DNA from: Archangium lansingense
GTDB lineage: Bacteria > Myxococcota > Myxococcia > Myxococcales > Myxococcaceae
Direction: 5' to 3'
Assembly (NCBI RefSeq): GCF_026626635.1
Contig: NZ_JAPNKA010000001.1
Location: 8,742,001 to 8,806,000 of the forward strand
DNA: 64,000 bases
The translations under genes were made by a program, and so were the position numbers. Below are positions 52,573-61,333 of this stretch, piece by piece. Within the stretch, counting starts at the first letter, position 1. Each line of letters starts with the position of its first letter. Below the pieces are notes generated by a model that saw only the letters and a list, made by a program, of their open reading frames with translations, was not told where the DNA came from and did no database searches.

Positions 52573-53262
52573 TCAAGCCTTCTGTGCGTCCGCCCCGCTC
52601 CCCCGTCTGGCGAGCATGGAGAGGAAGGCACGGAAGTACACGACGGCACTCCACACCGAGAACGCCCCCGACAGGTACACCAACAACTGACCCACCTTGT
52701 TGAAGTCCACGGGCGCTGCGTAGAAGCCCACGTCGATGATGTGCTCGTAGTGCACGCAGAGCGAAATGATGCCCACGAGCTGGAGGGAGGTCTTCCACTT
52801 GCCCTCCTGCCCGGCGGCGATGACCATGCCCTCGCTCGCCGCGATGGTGCGCAGGCCGCTGACGATGAACTCGCGCGCCAGCAGCACGATGACGATCCAC
52901 GCAGCGATGCGCCCCAGCCGCACCATCATCACCAGAGCCGCCATGGCGATGAGCTTGTCGGCCAGCGGGTCCATGAACTTGCCCACCACGGTGATGAGGT
53001 TCCACCGGCGCGCCAGGTAGCCATCCACCACGTCAGTGATGGAGGCCACCGCGAACACCGCCGCCGCGAGCAGAGAGGAGAGCGGATCCGCGTCGTAGGT
53101 GAGCCAGACGAAGACGGGGATGAGGAAGATGCGGCCCAGCGTCAGGATGTTGGGGAGGTTCCAGAACTCCTGGACGAGCACGCTGGGCTGGCGCGCCGCC
53201 CGACGCCGCGCCCGCTCCTCCTTCTTCTGACGCTTCCGCAACGCACGCTCAGCTCGATCCAT
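52573..53262 (-). CDS. pgsA: CDP-diacylglycerol-glycerol-3-phosphate 3-phosphatidyltransferase
   Basis: PgsA makes phosphatidylglycerol phosphate at the inner membrane. The CDP-alcohol phosphotransferase motif DG-x2-AR-x8-G-x3-D-x3-D appears as DVVDGYLARRWNLITVVGKFMDPLADK with D80, G81, A84, R85, G94, D98 and D102. WNLPNILTLGRIFLIPVF is the PgsA N-terminal hallmark. A 30-residue Arg/Lys-rich extension precedes it, longer than usual. 229 residues, about six helices. It lies 12 bases downstream of the TPR gene stop, on the same strand. Confidence 0.93.
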   Translation of the reverse strand: MDRAERALRKRQKKEERARRRAARQPSVLVQEFWNLPNILTLGRIFLIPVFVWLTYDADPLSSLLAAAVFAVASITDVVDGYLARRWNLITVVGKFMDPLADKLIAMAALVMMVRLGRIAAWIVIVLLAREFIVSGLRTIAASEGMVIAAGQEGKWKTSLQLVGIISLCVHYEHIIDVGFYAAPVDFNKVGQLLVYLSGAFSVWSAVVYFRAFLSMLARRGSGADAQKA

Positions 53263-53274
53263 GTCGGAGGCCTT

Positions 53275-54783
53275 CTACCGGACTGGCAGGGCGATGAGGG
53301 CAAATCCTTCACCGCTCAGTTCCACGGCGACGCGGGGAGAACTCTCCTCCCCAGGCAGAGCCACTACCCGGGGGGCCACCTTGCCCTGCCAGCCCACCAG
53401 GTGAGACAGGGGAACCGTCACGGACGTCTCCCCGGTGACAGGCACCGTGCGCAAGGTCCCGCCCAGGCTCAGCACCACCTTGCCCTGCCCGCGCAGGTAC
53501 ACCAGTTCCAGGTCCGACACCGCCTCCGAGGGCACCTTGCCATTCTCGAAGGCCACCACCTCCTCGAACGCGAAGACGCACTCCTCGCGCACGTAGGCGC
53601 CCTCGTCCCCCAGGTCCACCGCCAGAAAGGAGCGCGACCCGGCCGGCTCGAGGAAGAGCACTCCCTGGCCGCTGGCGCGCACGAACCGGCTCGCGCCGTC
53701 GCCAAAGGGCTGGTCCGTGGGACGACCCCGGAAGCGTTTCACCTCCGGCTGGAACTGGAGCTGCCCGGTGAAGGCCACCAACCCCTCCAGCCGCGTGAGC
53801 AGCTCGCCCTCCACTCGCACGGAGAAGCTGCCGTTGCCCACCCGGAAGGGCTGGTCCTGGCTCGCCCCCGCCAACGCCAGCGCGGGAACCAGCTCGGCCA
53901 GCACGGGGACTTCTGAACCCGACCGAAAGGCGCTGACCCTCGGCGGCAACTCGGGGACGGCCTCCTCGAGCGACTGAGGCAGCGGCTGGCTCGGAGTCAC
54001 CGTCTGAGACGTCTCCTCGAAGACAGCCTCGGTCCGCGCCTCCACGCCCGCCCCGCCGTCCAAGCCCGCTGTACCCGGCTGGTCCCCGGAGAGCGCTCGG
54101 GGCCCTTCGTCCTCAGCGAACCGCAGATCTTCCGGATCCTCCGCTTCCGCAGGCGTGGGCGCGGGGACGGCGGAGGGTGTCTCGTCCAGACCGAACTGCG
54201 TGCCCCACTGTCCCTCCACGGGAGCCACCGGACGCGGGGTGGTCGCAGGAGCCCGGGGAACGATGGGGATGGCCCTCGAAGGCCGGACGGGATTATCCCC
54301 CGCGATGGCCCTGGCCATCTTGTCCGCCATCAGCTCACTGCCCGCCTTGACGAAGTGCTCGCGGGCGCGGCCGTACTCCCCGGCCTGCGCCAGGGCCAGC
54401 CCCAGGTAGTTGTGCGCCTTCTGGTGGTCCGGCTGCAGGTCCGTCGCGGCCTCGAACTCGCGCATCGCCCGCTGCAGGGCGTTCGTCTTCAGGTACACAA
54501 GTCCCAGGTTGACGCGCAGCGTGGCGTCCACCGGGTTGTCGCGCACCAAGGCCTCGTAGATCTCCGCCGCCCGCTCGAAGAGGCCCAGCTTGAAGTAGGC
54601 CAGCCCGAGCAGGTTGCGACCCTTCTCGTTCCTGGGTTGAAGCTGGTGGGCCCGCTCGAGCAACTGCCGCGCCTCGGGCACTCGGCCCTGCGCCAGCAGC
54701 TCCCCGCCCTGGTAGAGCTGCTTGAGGAACTCCTCGTCAACGGGGCTCTTCTGCCCCCGCCCCGTCACGCGCGTCGTCGCCAT
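53275..54783 (-). CDS. TPR protein with C-terminal AIM24-like domain
   Basis: A 502-residue protein: three or four TPR units (residues 17-155, e.g. LLGLAYFKLGLFERAAEIYEAL, VNLGLVYLKTNALQRAMREFEAA, NYLGLALAQAGEYGRAREHF), a Pro/Glu-rich linker (160-285), and a beta-rich C-terminal domain (about 300-500) resembling AIM24/TRAP-like proteins (FRVGNGSFSVRVEGELLTRLEGL, VRASGQGVLFLEP, EGAYVREECVFAFEE). No signal peptide. Its start lies 47 bases inside the transglycosylase gene, so the two are coupled. Function unknown; a protein-assembly role is suggested by TPRs only. Confidence 0.72.
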   Translation of the reverse strand: MATTRVTGRGQKSPVDEEFLKQLYQGGELLAQGRVPEARQLLERAHQLQPRNEKGRNLLGLAYFKLGLFERAAEIYEALVRDNPVDATLRVNLGLVYLKTNALQRAMREFEAATDLQPDHQKAHNYLGLALAQAGEYGRAREHFVKAGSELMADKMARAIAGDNPVRPSRAIPIVPRAPATTPRPVAPVEGQWGTQFGLDETPSAVPAPTPAEAEDPEDLRFAEDEGPRALSGDQPGTAGLDGGAGVEARTEAVFEETSQTVTPSQPLPQSLEEAVPELPPRVSAFRSGSEVPVLAELVPALALAGASQDQPFRVGNGSFSVRVEGELLTRLEGLVAFTGQLQFQPEVKRFRGRPTDQPFGDGASRFVRASGQGVLFLEPAGSRSFLAVDLGDEGAYVREECVFAFEEVVAFENGKVPSEAVSDLELVYLRGQGKVVLSLGGTLRTVPVTGETSVTVPLSHLVGWQGKVAPRVVALPGEESSPRVAVELSGEGFALIALPVR

Positions 54784-55426
54784 CGGAATCCGTCCCGCGG
54801 GGCTCGTCCTTCGTGAGCCGTTCGCGCTCTTTATAATGGGAGTAGAGCTGGAGCACCTTGCGAACGTAGGCCTGCGTCTCCGGGTACGGCGGCACCTTCC
54901 CCCCGTACTTGCGCACGGCGTCCGGACCCGCGTTATACGCGGCCACCATCTTCACCATGTCCCCATTGAAGAGGTTGGCCAGCACCCGCAGGTAGCGCAC
55001 CCCACCCTCGATGTTGTCCCGGGTGTCGAAGATGTCCTTCACGTACATCTCCGAGGCCGTCGCCGGCATGAGCTGCATCAACCCACTGGCGCCCTTGGGG
55101 GACAGCGCGTTGGTGTTGAAGTTGCTCTCCGTGTGCATGATGGCCCGCACCAGCGCGGTGGGGATGCGGTAGCGCTCGGCGGCCTTGACGATGTGCGGCT
55201 CGAACTCCGACGGAGTACGCGACCGGCCCTTCACGGGGGCGGTGGGCGCGGGCGCCTCGGAGAAGGTGCCCTTGAGCTTGCTCGCCTTCTTGGCGCCGGG
55301 AGGCGGGACGTTCGTGTAGACGATGGTCCCGTCCTTCTCCACGTACCTGTAGATGCCCTCGGACGCCTGGGCTCCCAGGGGGGCAAGCAACAGCGCGGGC
55401 AGCAGCAGGAAGGAAATGGCTCGCAT
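54737..55426 (-). CDS. Lytic transglycosylase (SLT domain) with N-terminal DUF4124-like region
   Basis: A 229-residue exported enzyme that cleaves peptidoglycan. Signal peptide (1-21), then a DUF4124-like strand region GIYRYVEKDGTIVYTNVPP (24-42), a linker, and a family 1 SLT domain with catalytic E100 in AIMHTESNFN, SPKGASGLMQLMPATA and NIEGGVRYLRVLANLF, and MVAAYNAGPDAVRKYGG. Small, Slt70-like C-domain only. Its last 47 bases overlap the TPR gene in another frame. Confidence 0.9.
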   Translation of the reverse strand: MRAISFLLLPALLLAPLGAQASEGIYRYVEKDGTIVYTNVPPPGAKKASKLKGTFSEAPAPTAPVKGRSRTPSEFEPHIVKAAERYRIPTALVRAIMHTESNFNTNALSPKGASGLMQLMPATASEMYVKDIFDTRDNIEGGVRYLRVLANLFNGDMVKMVAAYNAGPDAVRKYGGKVPPYPETQAYVRKVLQLYSHYKERERLTKDEPRGTDSDGDDARDGAGAEEPR

Positions 55427-55513
55427 ATCGGCCCCCCAACCTTAGATCCCCGGCCAAAAGTCCTCAAGAAATCGCCTTGTTTCCGGCACTTACAGCCATT
55501 AAGGGTCTGACAC

Positions 55514-57103
55514 ATGCCCCATCGGTTCGACTTCCTGGTTTTGGGCGGTGGAGTGGCCGGTCTCTCGTTGGCCCTCCAGGCGGCCCGGCACGGTACTGTC
55601 GCGGTCCTCACCAAGCGGGACAGGCATGAGGGCAACACCGCCTATGCCCAGGGTGGCATCGCCAGCGTGTTGTCGCCCACCGATACCTTCGAGCAGCACA
55701 TCCAGGACACCCTGGAGGCCGGCGCCGGCCTCAACCACCTGGACGCGGTGGAGGTGACGGTGCGCGAGGGCCCCGATCGCATCCGCGAGCTGGTGACCCT
55801 GGGGGCGGAGTTCAACCGGCGGGCCACGGGTGAGTTCGATCTCACGCGCGAGGGCGGCCACTCCCAGCGCCGCATCATCCACTCGGGCGACATCACCGGG
55901 CGGGAGGTGCAGCGGGCCCTGATGGACGCGTGCGACGCACAGCCCAACATCACCTTCTTCCAGAACACCTCGGCCATCGATCTGATCCTCGACCGGAGGC
56001 CGGGCCCGGGCGTCCCTGGCCGGTGCCTGGGGGTGTACGCGCTCACGGCCGCGGGCCACATCGAGCGCTTCCTCGGCAAGGTGACGGTGCTGGCCACGGG
56101 AGGAGCGGGCAAGGTGTACCTCTATACCTCCAACCCGGACGTGGCCACCGGCGACGGCGTGGCCATGGCGTACCGGGCGGGGGCAGAGGTGGCCAACATG
56201 GAGTTCTACCAGTTCCACCCCACCTGCCTGTACCACCCGGAGGCCAAGAGCTTCCTCATCAGTGAGGCGCTGCGCGGCGAGGGCGGCAAGCTGCGACTGC
56301 GCAACGGCCAGCAGTTCATGGACCGCTACCACCGGCTGGGCGAGCTGGCCCCGCGCGACGTGGTGGCACGAGCCATCGACGCGGAGCTCAAGCGCACCGG
56401 TGACGACAGCGTCTTCCTGGACATGACGCACCTGGGACGCGCCTTCATCATGGAGCGCTTCCCGAACATCTACGCCACCTGCAAGGCCTTCAACATCGAC
56501 ATGGCCGTGCAGCCCATCCCCGTGGTGCCCGCGGCCCACTACATGTGCGGCGGCGTGGTGACGGACCTGCACGGACGCACCAGCGTCCCGGGCCTCTACG
56601 CCATCGGCGAGGTGGCCCATACCGGCCTGCATGGTGCCAACCGGCTCGCCTCCAACTCGCTGCTGGAGGGGCTCGTCTACGGCCACCGCGCCGCCGCCAT
56701 CTGCGCCGAGGAGATCCGCACCCTCTCCCCGCTCAAGGAGGATCCGCCCGAGTGGGACGAGGGCAGCGCGGTGGACTCGGACGAGAGCGTCGTCGTCACC
56801 CACAACTGGGATGAGATTCGCCGTCTGATGTGGAACTACGTGGGCATTGTCCGCACGGACAAGCGGCTGATGCGAGCGCGCCGCCGGCTGGAGCTGCTGC
56901 GTGAGGAGATCCGCGACTACTACTGGCGCTTCAAGGTGACACGCGACGTCATCGAGCTGCGCAACATCTGCGAGGTGGCGAGCCTCATCGTGGACTGCGC
57001 CAGCCGGCGCAAGGAGAGCCGCGGCCTGCACTTCACGCTGGACTACCCCAACACGGACGAGCACCACTGGAAGCGCGACACCGTCGTCCGCCGCGAGCTG
57101 TGA
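55514..57103 (+). CDS. nadB: L-aspartate oxidase
   Basis: NadB oxidises L-aspartate to iminoaspartate for NAD synthesis. The 529-residue flavoprotein has FDFLVLGGGVAGLSLAL (FAD fold, 6-22), YAQGGIASVL, the succinate dehydrogenase-like THLGRAF region, HYMCGGVVTDLHGRTSVPGLYAIGEVAHTGLHGANRLASNSLLEGLVYG (in pieces) and a helical C-terminus. The arginine of the family (RxRR-type near ELRNICEVA) and HxxR elements are in place. Probably its own promoter; the LOG gene follows after 22 bases. nadA/nadC are not in the window. Confidence 0.96.
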   Translation: MPHRFDFLVLGGGVAGLSLALQAARHGTVAVLTKRDRHEGNTAYAQGGIASVLSPTDTFEQHIQDTLEAGAGLNHLDAVEVTVREGPDRIRELVTLGAEFNRRATGEFDLTREGGHSQRRIIHSGDITGREVQRALMDACDAQPNITFFQNTSAIDLILDRRPGPGVPGRCLGVYALTAAGHIERFLGKVTVLATGGAGKVYLYTSNPDVATGDGVAMAYRAGAEVANMEFYQFHPTCLYHPEAKSFLISEALRGEGGKLRLRNGQQFMDRYHRLGELAPRDVVARAIDAELKRTGDDSVFLDMTHLGRAFIMERFPNIYATCKAFNIDMAVQPIPVVPAAHYMCGGVVTDLHGRTSVPGLYAIGEVAHTGLHGANRLASNSLLEGLVYGHRAAAICAEEIRTLSPLKEDPPEWDEGSAVDSDESVVVTHNWDEIRRLMWNYVGIVRTDKRLMRARRRLELLREEIRDYYWRFKVTRDVIELRNICEVASLIVDCASRRKESRGLHFTLDYPNTDEHHWKRDTVVRREL

Positions 57104-57125
57104 GTACCTGGAGGTTCTTCCCGAA

Positions 57126-57719
57126 ATGGAACTGAAATCAGTCTGTGTCTTCTGCGGCTCGCGGATGGGTGCGCGGCCCGAGTACGTCGAGGGAGCCCGG
57201 GCACTGGGCGCGGAGATCGCCCGGCGGGGCCTCACCCTCGTCTATGGCGGTACGATCGTGGGACTGATGGGCGCCATGGCGGACGCGGCCCTCGCGCAAG
57301 GGGGCAAGGTGGTAGGCGTGCTGCCCCACGTGCTGAGCGATCGGGAGATCGCCCACAAGGGCCTCACCGAGCTGCACCTGGTAGACTCCATGCACACGCG
57401 CAAGGCGATGATGGCCCAGCTCTCGGGCGCCTTCATTGCCATGCCCGGCGGAGTGGGAACCTTCGAGGAGCTCTTTGAGATCACCACCTGGGCCCAGCTC
57501 GGCATCCACCACAAGCCCATTGGCCTGCTCAACGTGGCGGACTTCTACGGGCCACTGCTGGCGCTGATGGGGCGCGCGGTGGACGAGGGCTTCATCCCCG
57601 AGGCGCGCGCCCAGCCCTTCGCCTGCGAGGCCTCGCCGGCCGCGCTGCTGGATCAGCTCCAGCGGGCCGGGCAGCCGCTCACCCCGGAGAAGCCGGTGCT
57701 GCGACCTGACCAGACCTGA
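57126..57719 (+). CDS. LOG family protein (TIGR00730; cytokinin riboside 5'-monophosphate phosphoribohydrolase-like)
   Basis: A 197-residue Rossmann-fold protein: VCVFCGSRMGARPEY, LVYGGTIVGLMGAMADAAL and MPGGVGTFEELFEI (PGGxGTxxE at 107-114) with the catalytic R/E pair HTRKAMM. LOG enzymes release free cytokinin bases from riboside monophosphates; in bacteria they often act as nucleotide phosphoribohydrolases. It is downstream of nadB after 22 bases and convergent with the lipoprotein gene. Confidence 0.9.
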   Translation: MELKSVCVFCGSRMGARPEYVEGARALGAEIARRGLTLVYGGTIVGLMGAMADAALAQGGKVVGVLPHVLSDREIAHKGLTELHLVDSMHTRKAMMAQLSGAFIAMPGGVGTFEELFEITTWAQLGIHHKPIGLLNVADFYGPLLALMGRAVDEGFIPEARAQPFACEASPAALLDQLQRAGQPLTPEKPVLRPDQT

Positions 57720-57734
57720 GCTGCCGGGTGCACA

Positions 57735-58364
57735 TCAGTGCGCGTGCACCCGCATCTCCACCTTGCCGAGCGAGGAGGCCATACGCAGCACCACGCGCTC
57801 CATGCCAGGGGCGATGACGAGCCTGCCGTCCGGATACGTGGCGGGGAAGCGCACGCGGTAGCCCACCCAGAAGGTGCCCATGTACGGGTAGAAGGAGCGC
57901 ATCTCCATGTCCGAGCGCCCTACCCGCTCCACGCTCACGGGCTTCAGCTCACCCGCGGGCGTCACCATCACCATGTTCCAGATGGACGAGGGCCGGTCGA
58001 AGTCGTCGTAGCGGTAGTTGAAGACGTGGACGCCGAGGAAGAACTCGTTCGTCGCCGCCGCCTCCGCGAACTCCCGCGTGAGGATCTCCTGCACGCGCGC
58101 CTGCGTCAGGGTCTTGAAGGCGGCCTCGCGGCGCACGCGGGCCTCGCGGAAGGCCTGTGTCTGCAGCGTGGCCGCGGCGAACATCACCGTGTCGAAGCCG
58201 CTGTAGAGCTCGGCGCGATCCGTGTACTTCTCCAGCACCTCCTGGTAGCCGAGCTCCTTGCGCTCGTCCTTGAAACCAGGCGGCGGATCTCCCAGCGTGG
58301 GAGGCGTCGAGACACAGCCCGCAAGCGCCATCATCAGCGCCCCGAGCCGCAACTGCATCTTCAT
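57735..58364 (-). CDS. Hypothetical lipoprotein
   Basis: A 209-residue predicted lipoprotein: MKMQLRLGALMMALAGC (Cys at 17), then a soluble domain with helices (residues 35-115) and a beta-rich C-terminal half (MVMVTPAGELKPVSVERVG, MGTFWVGYRVRFPATYPDG). No family is recognised. Its ATG overlaps the pyrE stop (ATGA), so it is the last gene of the bactofilin/padC/pyrE transcription unit. Genes of this type are common in myxobacteria; no function is offered. Confidence 0.75.
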   Translation of the reverse strand: MKMQLRLGALMMALAGCVSTPPTLGDPPPGFKDERKELGYQEVLEKYTDRAELYSGFDTVMFAAATLQTQAFREARVRREAAFKTLTQARVQEILTREFAEAAATNEFFLGVHVFNYRYDDFDRPSSIWNMVMVTPAGELKPVSVERVGRSDMEMRSFYPYMGTFWVGYRVRFPATYPDGRLVIAPGMERVVLRMASSLGKVEMRVHAH

Positions 58365-58930
58365 GGAATGAAGTCCTTGCGGGTGTACAGGGTGAAGAGC
58401 CGGTGTCCGGCGGCCTCGACCGCCTCGCGTCCGCCCTCCAGTCTATCCACCAACGCAAACGCCCCAAGCACCCGCAGCCCTTCCTGCTGAGCCCGCTCGA
58501 TTGCCTTGAGCGTGGAGGCGCCCGTGGTGACCACGTCCTCGAGAATGGCCACCGGCGAGCCGGGAGGGAGTGCCTTCATGCCCTCGATCCACTGGCCGGT
58601 GCCATGGCCCTTCGGCTCCTTGCGGACGATGAAGGCATGCAGCGGCGTGCCCGACAGGTAGCTCGTCAGGCTGACGGCCGAGGCGAGCGGATCCGCGCCC
58701 AGCGTCAGGCCACCCACCGCCACCGCCTCGGGGGCCTCTCGCTGCACGGCCTGAAGCAGCAGTCGGCCAATGAGGAAGTGCCCCTCGGCCAGCAGCGCCG
58801 TGCGCTTGCAGTCGATGTAGAAGTCCGACTCCTTGCCGGAGGAGAGCACCACCTTGCGCCGCTCGAAGGATCGCTCCGTGAGCACCTCCAGCAAGCGGGC
58901 CCTGTCACGCGCGAGCGCGTTCCCTGTCAC
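58361..58930 (-). CDS. pyrE: Orotate phosphoribosyltransferase
   Basis: PyrE makes OMP from orotate and PRPP in pyrimidine synthesis. The 189-residue protein has SGKESDFYIDCKRTAL, AVGGLTLGADPLASAV, FIVRKEPKGHG (active-site Lys/Arg loop) and the PRPP motif ILEDVVTTGAST (129-140). It overlaps padC-like by ATGA at its start and the lipoprotein by ATGA at its end. Being enclosed in a cytoskeletal operon is odd for a metabolic gene. Confidence 0.95.
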   Translation of the reverse strand: MTGNALARDRARLLEVLTERSFERRKVVLSSGKESDFYIDCKRTALLAEGHFLIGRLLLQAVQREAPEAVAVGGLTLGADPLASAVSLTSYLSGTPLHAFIVRKEPKGHGTGQWIEGMKALPPGSPVAILEDVVTTGASTLKAIERAQQEGLRVLGAFALVDRLEGGREAVEAAGHRLFTLYTRKDFIP

Positions 58931-59763
58931 AAGCGCTCCAACCAGGCCACGAGGTCCGCGGAGTAGCGCAGCTGAGTGATCAGCTCCTGCTTCCGCGTCT
59001 CATCCAGGTCCGCGAACACGTCCGCCAGCAGCGCCAGATCCTGGTTGAGATCCACCAGCCGCTGGGTGGCCTCGGCGGCCAGCTCGTCCGCGTCGACCTC
59101 CTCTTCCACCGTCTCGGAGGCCAGCGACTCGTCGGGGGCAACCAGCGCCTTGTCCAGCATGTCCCGGGCGATGGGCGTCAACCGCCCCTCGGCCTCGAGC
59201 CGGGCCTTCAGCTCCTCCAGCTCCTCCGGCTCCACCGGCGAGACATGGATGGCCGAGGCCAGCGCCATCAACAGCGCATCCTCGTCCGACAGGTCCGTGT
59301 GCAGGCGGGCCAGCACCCGGTCCCGCTTCAGGAACCGTAGAGCCGCCACCCGACGGAAGCCGGAGATGATCTGGAACCGGTCCGGCGGCTTGAAGCGCAC
59401 ATCCACCGGGAAGAGCTGCCCCAACCGCGCCAGGTCGGTGGCCAGCGCGGACAGATCTCCCAGCGGGCGGATCTGGAAAGTGGTGTCCTCGTCAATCCGC
59501 TCCAGCGGAATATGGGCAGGAGCCACGTGCCCCTTGCGACGCGGAGCAACGGCCTCCACCACCTCAGGCGGAGCCGCGGAGGACTGACCACTCTCCCCCT
59601 CCCCTGCCCCAGCTTCGGACGCAGAGGCATCCCCCGTTCCCTCCTCCGTGGAGGAAGCGGCGGAGGACTCAGGAGCGGACTCCCCGGGCGACGACTCCTC
59701 GGCCGGGGTGCTCGGCTTCGCGTCCTCCTCGTCGATTCTGTTCTCGGCGTTCATGGCGTTCAT
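58927..59763 (-). CDS. padC: PadC-like ParB-domain protein of the bactofilin cluster
   Basis: A 278-residue protein that resembles M. xanthus PadC, a ParB-like CTP-binding adaptor that ties ParA to bactofilin filaments. An acidic Ser/Glu/Pro-rich N-terminus (1-75) precedes a ParB/Srx domain: IPLERIDEDTTFQIRPLGDLSALATDLARLGQLFPVDVRF in pieces, and ISGFRRVAALRFL where GFRR (135-138) matches the GERR nucleotide motif of ParB. The C-terminal half is helical (about 175-278). No HTH for parS is seen, as in PadC. ATG at 59763 follows AGGGG. Naming rests on gene order plus domain. Confidence 0.82.
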   Translation of the reverse strand: MNAMNAENRIDEEDAKPSTPAEESSPGESAPESSAASSTEEGTGDASASEAGAGEGESGQSSAAPPEVVEAVAPRRKGHVAPAHIPLERIDEDTTFQIRPLGDLSALATDLARLGQLFPVDVRFKPPDRFQIISGFRRVAALRFLKRDRVLARLHTDLSDEDALLMALASAIHVSPVEPEELEELKARLEAEGRLTPIARDMLDKALVAPDESLASETVEEEVDADELAAEATQRLVDLNQDLALLADVFADLDETRKQELITQLRYSADLVAWLERL

Positions 59764-59836
59764 CGGCACCCCTGGATCGGCCCGTCGTAGCGCCGCGGAC
59801 GGCGGTGCGGCGGCGCGAAGGCGCCACCACAACGCT

Positions 59837-60547
59837 TTAACGACCCTTCTTCTTCACCACGACCTTCTTCCTGGCAGCCTCAGCCACTGTCGGCGGGACC
59901 GGCGCGGAGGCCGGCGGCCGAGGAGGCTCGGGGCGGGTAGGCTCGGCGGCCCTGGCAGCGGGCGGAGCCGGAGGCGCCGGACGGGCCGCCGCGGTGGCTC
60001 CCGGTGCGGGCGGAGGCGTTGGACGCGCAGTAGGCGCGGTGGCGGCCGAGCGGGTGGCCGCCGGAGCAGCGGGCGGCGTAGGACGCGAACCCGGAAGCGC
60101 CGGACGGGCCGGAGCAGCACCCGGACGCACCGCGGGACGCACGGTGGTGCTCGGACGCGGCAGCGCCGAACGATCGGACGGCATGCGACCCGGCTCCACC
60201 TCACCCATGTCCACGCGACCGCGGAAGCTCGCACCATCCACGATGATGACGCGCGGGGCATGGATGTCGCCCACCATGCGGCCCTCGCGGGTGAGCTCCA
60301 CGCTCTCGGTGGCGTTGATGTTGCCCACCACCACGCCACTGACGATGGCGTTCTTCACCGCCACGTTCGCCTTCACCACGCCCGTGGGCTCCACGATGAG
60401 GGTGCGGCTCAGCGTGAGCTCGCCCTCGACGCGGCCGCGCACGGTCAAGTCCTCGTCACCCGTCAGCTTGCCGCTGATGAGGATGGACTGACCCACCACG
60501 GTGTTGTTGACGTTGGCCCCTTGGGCCAGTTCCTTCGCGGTGGCCAA
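59837..60547 (-). CDS. bacP: Bactofilin BacP-like, with long Pro/Ala-rich tail
   Basis: A 236-residue bactofilin. The beta-helix core (about 14-115: TVVGQSILISGKLTGDEDL, TVRGRVEGELTLSRTL, KANVAVKNAIVSGVVVGNI, RMVGDIHAPRVIIVDGASFRG) is followed by a 110-residue Pro/Ala/Thr tail ending KKVVVKKKGR, as in M. xanthus BacP, where the tail binds partners such as the SofG/PadC pathway. Third in the order bacN-bacO-bacP. The polymer is cytoplasmic. It ends 73 bases before padC. Confidence 0.9.
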   Translation of the reverse strand: MATAKELAQGANVNNTVVGQSILISGKLTGDEDLTVRGRVEGELTLSRTLIVEPTGVVKANVAVKNAIVSGVVVGNINATESVELTREGRMVGDIHAPRVIIVDGASFRGRVDMGEVEPGRMPSDRSALPRPSTTVRPAVRPGAAPARPALPGSRPTPPAAPAATRSAATAPTARPTPPPAPGATAAARPAPPAPPAARAAEPTRPEPPRPPASAPVPPTVAEAARKKVVVKKKGR

Positions 60548-60550
60548 GGA

Positions 60551-60877
60551 TCAGCGCTCCTTCGGGATGTCCATGTCGACGTTGCCCTTGAAGGAGGCAC
60601 CATCGGCGATGAGGATGCGCGGGGCCTTGATGTCGCCCACCACGCGGCAATCCGTCTTGAGCTCCACCTTGTCCGAGGCGGCGATGTTGCCCGTGACCCG
60701 GCCGGCGATCTCCACGTTCTGCGTCTCGATGTCGGCCTCGACCACGCCGCTGCCCTCGACGAAGAGGCTCTCCTTCAGGGAGATCTTCCCCTTCACGGTG
60801 CCCTGGATGACCAGGTCCTCGTCGCCGGAGATCTCACCATCGATGACAATGCTCGAACCAATGACCGTATTCGCCAT
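60551..60877 (-). CDS. bacO: Bactofilin BacO-like
   Basis: A 108-residue minimal bactofilin: NTVIGSSIVIDGEISGDEDLVIQG, GKISLKESLFVEGSGVVEADI, EIAGRVTGNIAASDKVELK and VGDIKAPRILIADGASFKGNVDMDI, i.e. beta-helix rungs only, without tails. Bactofilins polymerise without nucleotides into filaments. It ends 3 bases before bacP starts. Near-identical wording to BacN and BacP shows tandem duplication. Confidence 0.92.
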   Translation of the reverse strand: MANTVIGSSIVIDGEISGDEDLVIQGTVKGKISLKESLFVEGSGVVEADIETQNVEIAGRVTGNIAASDKVELKTDCRVVGDIKAPRILIADGASFKGNVDMDIPKER

Positions 60878-60924
60878 GAGTGTTGTCCACCCCTCCGAAG
60901 GGTGCTGCGGGCCCGGGGGCCCGT

Positions 60925-61269
60925 TTAGATGTCGTCCGGCAGCTTTACGTCCATCTCGATGGAGCCGTTGAACACAGCCCCATCCTCGATGACTACGCGC
61001 GGGGCTTTGATATCCCCCGCCACCTTCGCCGAGGCGTTGATGGCCACCCGGCCCGAGGCGTCAATGTTGCCGCTCGCCTCGCCGTTGATGGTCAGCTCCT
61101 CCGCGCGAATGTCCGCCTGGACCTTGCCCGTGCCCTCGATGGTCAGGTGGTTCTTCAGGGCGATCTGCCCCTCCACCCGTCCCTCGATGATCAGGTCGCC
61201 ACCACCCGTCAGATTGCCCCGGATGATGATGCCCTTGCCGATGATGCCCGTCTGCTCGCCCTGTGCCAT
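60925..61269 (-). CDS. bacN: Bactofilin BacN-like
   Basis: A 114-residue bactofilin: TGIIGKGIIIRGNLTGGGDLIIEG, GQIALKNHLTIEGTGKVQADI, EASGNIDASGRVAINASAKVAGDIKAPRVVI, ending in a short acidic tail. ATG at 61269 gives the family N-terminus; the frame open to 61494 enters the hydrolase gene. First bactofilin of the cluster, 47 bases upstream of bacO and 64 downstream of the hydrolase. Confidence 0.92.
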   Translation of the reverse strand: MAQGEQTGIIGKGIIIRGNLTGGGDLIIEGRVEGQIALKNHLTIEGTGKVQADIRAEELTINGEASGNIDASGRVAINASAKVAGDIKAPRVVIEDGAVFNGSIEMDVKLPDDI

Positions 61270-61333
61270 GCGGTGACCCTCGGAAGCGCCCTCGCGATAA
61301 CGAAGTTTGCTCTGTAAGGAATTGGAACCTACG

